Positions 12,419 through 18,069 of a stretch of 18,069 bases of DNA are shown one piece after another. Each line of letters starts with the position of its first letter. Position 1 is the first letter of the stretch. A program made the position numbers and the translations under genes. The stretch comes from an uncultured Ruminococcus sp. (GTDB lineage: Bacteria; Bacillota; Clostridia; Oscillospirales; CAG-272), in assembly GCA_902791785.1 (NCBI GenBank), contig CADAXH010000010.1, positions 1 to 18,069 of the forward strand. Reading direction: 5' to 3'. The notes beneath the pieces are model-generated. The model ran no database searches. It saw only the letters and a program-made list of their open reading frames with translations, and had not been told where the DNA came from.

Positions 12419-15400
12419 TCATCCTTCCGGTGTTATTGCGATGTAACTCTCACCGGCGAGTTCGTAGTAACTGTTCTCTCCGACCTGGAAGATTATGCTG
12501 CTCTCCGTCAGGTTGATGTAATAATCAGATGCACCACTTCTGTCGCCTTTGACACAGATGACACCGTCAACTGCTGTGAGATTACCTTTTATTGCTTCAA
12601 GAGCTTCTGTATATCTCCTGATCAATGATGTGTTGTTGTTTTCAATTGCCTTCTTGAGGTTTTCGTATGTTGTCTTGAAGTTCTCCATTGCCGAATAAGC
12701 TCCGGTGAATGCGGTTGCTGCAACAGGATCCTGTGCAGATGATTCTGAAGCCTTCAGATCCTTTTCCTCTGTGAATGAGAGGCTCGGAAGTCTGTAAATC
12801 TTGCCGTTCAGTTCCATGACAACATCGTAACTGTTGAAGTTGATATAGAAAGTCTTTGTCTTGTTCTCTGTCTTATATTCAACCTTTACAACCTGGCCTG
12901 CCTTGTATCTCTCAGTAAAGGATTTTGACATGTTGTTGAATGACACTGCTTTGTTGTAATCGTTCTGTGCATTCGTTTCAGCAATGACTGCATCCTTTGT
13001 ATCCCTGGAGTCGGCAATCAGTTTGTCTGTATAGGCAATTGCATCAAAGAATGTCTTCTTTGTGCTTGTGACGAGAGAACCGTAATATTTGTTTAGTTCG
13101 AGAAGTGCGGCACCTTCGTCATCTGTTGCTCTGTATGCTTCGATGAACTGGTGGTTTGTAATCTTAGCATTCTGCATATCGCCGATTGCGGCATTGAGCA
13201 TCTTGTAATACTTGATTACGTCATCTTTCCATGTTTCAAAGCTTACTGAATAGTAGACTGAAAGGTCAAATTCATCCTTCATCTTCTCTGTATTGTTGCA
13301 TGCAAGAATAAAGTAGAGTGAAGCGCCGTTTTCCAGGGATTTGAGCATGTAGTACATTACGTCGCCTTCCATGTTCAATGCAGAACCCGCATAATTGAAC
13401 AATCCGTGGAATACCATTCCGGTGAACGGAACTGCAGCTGATGAAATTGTGAATCCGCTGTTGTCTATTGCAACGTCAACAACGTCTGTTACGTGTGGCA
13501 GTACATATGAGTTGCCGCCTGAAACAAGCACATTGTCATAGTCGCTTGACAGAGTCCTGAGGAATTCTGTCGTGTACTCTTCTGAGTCCTGTCTTGTCAA
13601 AGGTCCTTCATCGTCGAAATCGGAGTTAAGATCCGTTCCGAGAGTGAGGGATGCTATTGAACCGACATCGTATTTTGAATAATCCTTATAGAACTTTTTG
13701 TAAATGTCGTCATAGGAGGAAGCTGAAATGATGTTTCCTTTGCCCATGGTCATGACGAACTGCATTACTGCATCGTAATTACGTTTTGTAATGAACAGGC
13801 CGCTCATGGATTTTGCACAGTACTTTTCCCAGGAGAATCCCGTGAATGTTCCCGACTTATATGCATTTGCAAAATCGAAGTTCGGATAAATGGATACATT
13901 CTTTTCCTTTGCATACTGGAGCAGTTTCCTGAATCCGTTTGCTCCGCCGACTTTTCCTCTCCACTTGACATATGTCGGATAGTTTTCAAGGATATCGTTT
14001 CCGTTTGCAAAAGCTGACAGTATAAAGTTCAGATTGCTGATTCCGTTCTCCCTGAAAGTCTCGCTCATGTTAATGACATCATCGAATGTCGTCATGGCTT
14101 TTTCAGATCTTATAGGAAGTGTGAGGAACTTGTCATTGAACATTGCTGAGCCGAAGCTCTGGATGTACAAAGGCATCGAATCCTTATCTGTTACATTCTT
14201 TATGTTTGTTGATTCAACAAGGAACTGTCTGTAAGCTGCTGCCATTCCGACATAACTTGCCTCATAATTGCTTGCCTCATTGTCTGAGAGCATTATGTAT
14301 TTGACAGTGTAGTTTCCGAGGTATTTGGTATCTACCGTTGTCGTAAGTGCGGAATCGCTTGCAAGAGAGTTACCGAGTGTAACTGTGTCTGTCTGTACAG
14401 TTGAGAAGCTTGTACATACTGTGTTGTAGTCACAAACACCGCCGTCGCCTACTACGTTCTGCATGTAAGCAATTATGTTTGCAAATGACTCGCCTTCAGT
14501 GATGATGCCCAAAAAGCCTCTTTCGTGGCTGACTGTATCAATCTTTGCAGGACGTCCGGTTCTGTTTGTTGTTATTGTTGTGTTGTAATACTCTGTCAGG
14601 CCGAATACAGGAAGTCTGAATGACTGGGCATTCGGGTTTGTGTTTGAGATTGTCTGGTAAGCATAGTCAACACCGTAAACAAGTGAACCCTGGTTACCGG
14701 TATTGATAGCACCGTCGCTCAGATAGTAGTTGAGCAGTGTGCCGCTTCCGTCCGGGATGAATATATATCCGCCCGTTGTTGTCTTTGTTCCGCTTGTCTT
14801 TGTCTCTGAACAGCCGGCAAAAGGAAGAAGTCTTACGCTCTGCAGAGTGTAGTTTGTCTCATTGTAGCGGATACTCTTTGAAGGAATTGATGCGTTGAGT
14901 CCGTCTTTGTCGATTGTATATTCAATTGCAAGTCTGAACAGAGGCGGTTCTTTTTCGTCACCTTCGTATCCTGTGAGTTCATGGTCGTATTCCAGTTCGT
15001 CATAGCTGTAAGAAGGACAATACTTTCTTATCAGGGACTCTACGTTCTTGAGAGCTCTGTTGTTGCTTGACTGCTGGAAAACGTAGATAATCATGTTTTC
15101 GTCGTTTGCAAGACAAGGATAACTGTTTCTCCATGAGGATACGGAAGATTCGTTCTGAGGATTCGTCTGGTCAATCAGTTTGTAGTATGTATCATACAGG
15201 TGATTGAAAACGAAGAGTTCGTCCTCTGTCATGGAATTCTTTCTTTCCTTGAGAACGTCATAAATCATCGTCTCGAAACGCGTTTTCTCAATCCAGATAG
15301 GAATAAGTCTCTTTGATTCAACTGTTCCTATTGCGTATTCAACACGCACGCCGTTTGACATGTTCTTGAACTTGATCTGGTCTCCGTAGGCAGCTGAATA

Positions 15401-15781
15401 TGTGTAGCTGCTCATGATGGAAGTGGTCTTTGATTCAAGATCCGTATATGTCAGGATTACCTGGGACAGCAGCATTCCCTGCTGTGTTTCGGTAAGCGTG
15501 GTTGAATTGTTTACTGCGATATCGTAAGGATTCGAGAACAGATATTCGCCTGTCTTCTTGTTGAGAAGGGCAAATTCTGCGGACTTTCTGTCAAAGTACA
15601 GGTCGTATCCGTATTCTTCGCTTGAATACATCAGTTCCATCGTTGCAACCTTTGCAGATGCTTCAGTGTATTCGGTTGTCGGATAGTCGTCAATTTTTAC
15701 TTCGGCATCAGCTGCAAATGAAGGAATTGCAAATGTAAAGATCAGTAAGATGGCAAAAAACGCCGTTAAAAACTTTTTCAT
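12419..15781 (-). CDS. Large secreted DUF5696-like protein, putative glycan-active
   Basis: A 1120-residue exported protein with a standard signal peptide (MKKFLTAFFAILLIFTFAIPSFAA). There is no membrane anchor or cell-wall motif after it. I associate this protein type and its gene neighbours with the DUF5696 family, whose function is not established. Residues about 30-500 are beta-rich. About 530-830 alternates strands and helices like a TIM barrel, for example GFRKLLQYAKEKNVSIYPNF followed by DFANA, then DLNSDFDDEGPLTR, then VLVSGGNSYVLPHVTDVVDV and VPFTGMVFHGLFNYAGSALN. That order resembles glycoside hydrolases such as GH101-like barrels, so hydrolase activity or glycan binding is plausible but unproven. 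Residues about 850-1080 are more helical. The start has AAGGAGGG at good spacing. It lies 12 bases after the Yip1-domain gene and 13 before the MalF-type gene. Confidence 0.8.
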   Translation of the reverse strand: MKKFLTAFFAILLIFTFAIPSFAADAEVKIDDYPTTEYTEASAKVATMELMYSSEEYGYDLYFDRKSAEFALLNKKTGEYLFSNPYDIAVNNSTTLTETQQGMLLSQVILTYTDLESKTTSIMSSYTYSAAYGDQIKFKNMSNGVRVEYAIGTVESKRLIPIWIEKTRFETMIYDVLKERKNSMTEDELFVFNHLYDTYYKLIDQTNPQNESSVSSWRNSYPCLANDENMIIYVFQQSSNNRALKNVESLIRKYCPSYSYDELEYDHELTGYEGDEKEPPLFRLAIEYTIDKDGLNASIPSKSIRYNETNYTLQSVRLLPFAGCSETKTSGTKTTTGGYIFIPDGSGTLLNYYLSDGAINTGNQGSLVYGVDYAYQTISNTNPNAQSFRLPVFGLTEYYNTTITTNRTGRPAKIDTVSHERGFLGIITEGESFANIIAYMQNVVGDGGVCDYNTVCTSFSTVQTDTVTLGNSLASDSALTTTVDTKYLGNYTVKYIMLSDNEASNYEASYVGMAAAYRQFLVESTNIKNVTDKDSMPLYIQSFGSAMFNDKFLTLPIRSEKAMTTFDDVINMSETFRENGISNLNFILSAFANGNDILENYPTYVKWRGKVGGANGFRKLLQYAKEKNVSIYPNFDFANAYKSGTFTGFSWEKYCAKSMSGLFITKRNYDAVMQFVMTMGKGNIISASSYDDIYKKFYKDYSKYDVGSIASLTLGTDLNSDFDDEGPLTRQDSEEYTTEFLRTLSSDYDNVLVSGGNSYVLPHVTDVVDVAIDNSGFTISSAAVPFTGMVFHGLFNYAGSALNMEGDVMYYMLKSLENGASLYFILACNNTEKMKDEFDLSVYYSVSFETWKDDVIKYYKMLNAAIGDMQNAKITNHQFIEAYRATDDEGAALLELNKYYGSLVTSTKKTFFDAIAYTDKLIADSRDTKDAVIAETNAQNDYNKAVSFNNMSKSFTERYKAGQVVKVEYKTENKTKTFYINFNSYDVVMELNGKIYRLPSLSFTEEKDLKASESSAQDPVAATAFTGAYSAMENFKTTYENLKKAIENNNTSLIRRYTEALEAIKGNLTAVDGVICVKGDRSGASDYYINLTESSIIFQVGENSYYELAGESYIAITPEG

Positions 15782-15793
15782 TTTCTGCCCTCC

Positions 15794-17932
15794 TTAATCT
15801 GCTCTGTAGGATATCTCTGTGATGATATCCGTAATGAAGCTTACCATTCTTCTGATAAGGTTTGTGAACAATGCAACAAGGAACATGATGAATGCCATTC
15901 CGAGGAATGTACCTCCTGTAACCAGGATGTTCTTGCCCATTGAATACCCGTGAACCGTCATTGTTCCGAAGAACAACAGGCCGCCGAGCCAGATGAATGA
16001 TATTGTATCAAACAATGTAATGATTGAACTTTCGTCAAGTATTGCAACGTTTGAGAAGATTGTTGTCGGAATCAGGAATATGATCAGCGGGACAAGTGAA
16101 TAAGAAGCCGCCATGAAGATATCCTTGAATGTTCCTTCGCCGTCAAACAGTGTTGTGATACACCAGTTTGCCACGACATACAAGATCAGTGGTACTCCGA
16201 CTGTGGCAAGACCTGCCCAGATTCCGCCGAGACTTGAATTGGGATTGAACACATAAGCTGTACCGATATTCTTGTAGATTACTGCAAGTGTGGCCAGTGC
16301 CGTTATGAACAAGCCGCCTCTGACTGAACCTCTTCCCTCGTGTTTCAGATCCCAGAATCCGTCAAACGGATGCATGATGATGTAGAAACCGAAGAAGACC
16401 TCTTCACTGAATTTGCGTTTACCTGATTTTGTGACGCCGGCTTTGTTGACCTTGGAAATGTGTTTGAACAGGAAAACAAGTCCGACGATTATTGCAGCGA
16501 GAATCAGTACTGCCAGGAACAGATATTTTTCAATCCATCTCTGACGGAGTTCCTTGAAGCACTTTGAGTATCCGTTGACATCGCCTGCCGCCTGATAATA
16601 ACTCATAGCGTCTTCATATCTCTCAGACAGGTACATACTGTCTGCTATTCCGACATAAGCTGCATCAAAGTTGTTGTTTCTCTTAAGAATCTCTTTCCAT
16701 GAATCAATTGCCTTGTCATAGTCGAGACTTATAAGGTACTGCTCTGCCAGGTCGATTGCATCTCCGTACTCTGTTCTCTTGTATACGGTGATACTGTTGA
16801 GTGTTCCGTCGAGAACATAGATGTCTGAATTGAAGTACGAAATTGCCGTCGGCTCTTTCAGGTTACCGAGCTGTGAGCCCGTATCGCCGAAAGCATATAT
16901 AAGCTGGCCGTTGTAGTCATATGTGTATATTCTTGAACGCTTGTTGTCGATTACTGAATATACGCCGTTTGGTCCGAGTGCAATATCAACTATTGAAGAA
17001 GGACCCTGAACTCTTGTGCTTGATTTGACTGCTGAAGACATGTAGTTTACTTCGCCGCACGGCATGAAGAAACCGTTTCTCTTCATTATGTCGTTACCTT
17101 GCGGGTTCAGCTGCTTGATAGGAGCATAGTCTGCGTTTCCACTGTGAATTGCGCTTTCAAGAGTTGCATCTTCAATTCCGTTTGTTGTAACCCAGACGAA
17201 GCCGTTTTCATCAATTGCAAGGTTGTTGAATTCGATTGAAATGTAAGAAATTGTTGTTGTGTCCGGGAAGAAGAATCTTCTGATTCTTACTGCCAGCGGC
17301 ACGCTTGTCTTCTGAACACCGATGAATCCCTGGAAGGAACCGTCGTCGTTGAAAGCAAATACACCTGAATAAGTGGACTTTGATACAACGTACATTCTTC
17401 CTGAATTGTCAACTGCTACCGATACAGGTCTGAACAATGTGTCATCGCCCATGATGTCTGCTTCCGGAGCATATATGATTCTGTGGAAGTTTCCTTCTGT
17501 GTCAAATACTACGATTCTGGCATTCAGTGTGTCACATACGAATATTTCCTCATTGTTGACAAATATTCCTTCGGGTCCGTTCAGTTTGTCCGGAACACCG
17601 TTCTCGTTTATGAAATTGTCAATCTGGAACTGGAACACACATGAATCGTTGCATACAACCACTCTGCTGTTGCCCGTATCAACCACATATATGTAGTTTT
17701 TTGGATCGACGAAAATGTCTTTCGGGCTCTTCAGAGCTGTTTCCATATTCATGTCATAGTTCGTAATTGTTCTGTCCGGAACATAAGCAGCAGGTGATTC
17801 CCTGGTTTTTCCGTCCATTGTGTACGTATATGTTGAATAAGGAGTTGATGCGGCTGAAACAAATGTACAGGTGAGCAACATAAGACACAAAGTCAGAATA
17901 ACAATCTTTTTAAGATTTTTTCTTATCTTCAT
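15794..17932 (-). CDS. Secreted NHL-propeller/TPR protein with C-terminal Yip1 membrane domain
   Basis: A 712-residue membrane protein. Residues 1-28 are a signal peptide. About 50-380 is a beta-propeller of NHL-type repeats, with units such as SPKDIFVDPKNYIYVVDTGN and GPEGIFVNNEEIFVCDTLNA, predicted outside the cell. About 387-463 holds two to three TPR-like helical hairpins (YDKAIDSWKEILKRNNNFDA, YEDAMSYYQAAGD). A membrane helix follows at about 468-487, and from about 507 a Yip1-type domain with five membrane segments. Yip1-domain proteins of this kind have no defined bacterial role. The outer propeller and TPR could bind the same glycan or the DUF5696-like protein (inference). I chose the ATG at 17932 for its ribosome site; an ATG at 17956 overlaps the upstream stop (TAATG) and would add eight residues. 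Confidence 0.85.
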   Translation of the reverse strand: MKIRKNLKKIVILTLCLMLLTCTFVSAASTPYSTYTYTMDGKTRESPAAYVPDRTITNYDMNMETALKSPKDIFVDPKNYIYVVDTGNSRVVVCNDSCVFQFQIDNFINENGVPDKLNGPEGIFVNNEEIFVCDTLNARIVVFDTEGNFHRIIYAPEADIMGDDTLFRPVSVAVDNSGRMYVVSKSTYSGVFAFNDDGSFQGFIGVQKTSVPLAVRIRRFFFPDTTTISYISIEFNNLAIDENGFVWVTTNGIEDATLESAIHSGNADYAPIKQLNPQGNDIMKRNGFFMPCGEVNYMSSAVKSSTRVQGPSSIVDIALGPNGVYSVIDNKRSRIYTYDYNGQLIYAFGDTGSQLGNLKEPTAISYFNSDIYVLDGTLNSITVYKRTEYGDAIDLAEQYLISLDYDKAIDSWKEILKRNNNFDAAYVGIADSMYLSERYEDAMSYYQAAGDVNGYSKCFKELRQRWIEKYLFLAVLILAAIIVGLVFLFKHISKVNKAGVTKSGKRKFSEEVFFGFYIIMHPFDGFWDLKHEGRGSVRGGLFITALATLAVIYKNIGTAYVFNPNSSLGGIWAGLATVGVPLILYVVANWCITTLFDGEGTFKDIFMAASYSLVPLIIFLIPTTIFSNVAILDESSIITLFDTISFIWLGGLLFFGTMTVHGYSMGKNILVTGGTFLGMAFIMFLVALFTNLIRRMVSFITDIITEISYRAD

Positions 17933-17943
17933 TATTATATATA

Positions 17944-17951
17944 CTCTCCTT
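17944..17951 (-). promoter_or_regulatory. Ribosome binding site favouring the start at 17932
   Basis: On the minus strand AAGGAGAG lies 11 bases before the ATG at 17932. The alternative ATG at 17956 has no comparable site and would rely on coupling to the upstream stop codon. Confidence 0.6.
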
Positions 17952-17955
17952 TCCA

Positions 17956-18069
17956 TTAGTCTTTCATACCTGAAGTCGACATCGTTTCAACGACACGGCT
18001 CTGGCTGAATATGAATACTGCGATAGGCACGATCATCATTACAACTGATGCTGCCATTCCGACACCGGC
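17956..18069 (-). CDS. Carbohydrate ABC transporter permease, C-terminal end only
   Basis: An open frame enters from the right edge and ends at a TAA at 17956-17958, giving 37 residues: a hydrophobic segment (MAASVVMMIVPIAVFIFSQS) then RVVETMSTSGMKD. The pattern 'IVPI..F.F.Q...E....SGMK' is the usual C-terminus of MalG-type CUT1 permeases. It is therefore the end of a second MalG-type permease in this operon, distinct from the one at 10331-11386. Its stop overlaps an ATG of the next gene as TAATG. Confidence 0.85.
   Translation of the reverse strand, partial: AGVGMAASVVMMIVPIAVFIFSQSRVVETMSTSGMKD

Noticed and set aside
1..18069. CRISPR array, tRNA, rRNA, insertion sequence or phage remnant
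   Set aside because: No regularly spaced direct repeats, tRNA-like folds, transposase or integrase motifs were seen on either strand.

Overview
The window looks like chromosomal DNA from a low-to-medium-GC, Gram-positive member of the Clostridia, probably a gut or rumen Oscillospiraceae-like anaerobe (inference). The grounds are strong AGGAGG-type ribosome binding sites, lipoprotein lipoboxes, secreted Ig-like proteins with C-terminal anchors, sugar ABC importers of the CUT1 type, an alpha-fucosidase, and a DUF5696/Yip1 locus of a kind I associate with Firmicutes. No tRNA, rRNA, CRISPR array, transposase or phage gene is visible.

Left part (1-2613, mostly plus strand). A sigma-70-family factor with a textbook promoter is followed by a small double zinc-ribbon protein, which ends at a bidirectional terminator. 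Facing it on the minus strand is a small lipoprotein, and divergent from that is a second small lipoprotein with its own strong promoter and terminator.

Middle part (2631-8647, plus strand). A tight housekeeping operon encodes a cysteine desulfurase, TsaE, TsaB and RpiB: sulfur mobilisation, two partners of the tRNA t6A modification system, and pentose phosphate isomerisation. Next, with its own promoter overlapping the rpiB stop, is a 658-residue secreted surface protein with four Ig-like repeats and an almost pure valine membrane anchor. It ends at a strong terminator and is followed by a monocistronic intracellular GH29 alpha-L-fucosidase with a very short, catalytic-domain-only form. A long convergent terminator separates this from the right part.

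Right part (8705-18069, all minus strand, so transcription enters from the right edge). In transcription order: the last 37 codons of a CUT1 sugar permease; a signal-peptide/NHL-propeller/TPR/Yip1 membrane protein; a 1120-residue secreted DUF5696-like protein; a MalF-type permease; a MalG-type permease; a perfect 13-bp hairpin; then a multi-pass DUF6056-like membrane protein. The first five genes are 11-17 bases apart or overlapping, so they are one operon whose promoter lies outside the window. Two sets of sugar permeases bracket two large surface proteins of unknown function. This suggests a dedicated surface system for capturing, sensing or processing a glycan, and it is the most interesting part of the window. 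No solute-binding protein or ATPase lies inside the window.

Four plus-strand promoters share an extended -10 element (TGn directly before the -10 hexamer). All function statements rest on motif recognition by eye; no database search was run.
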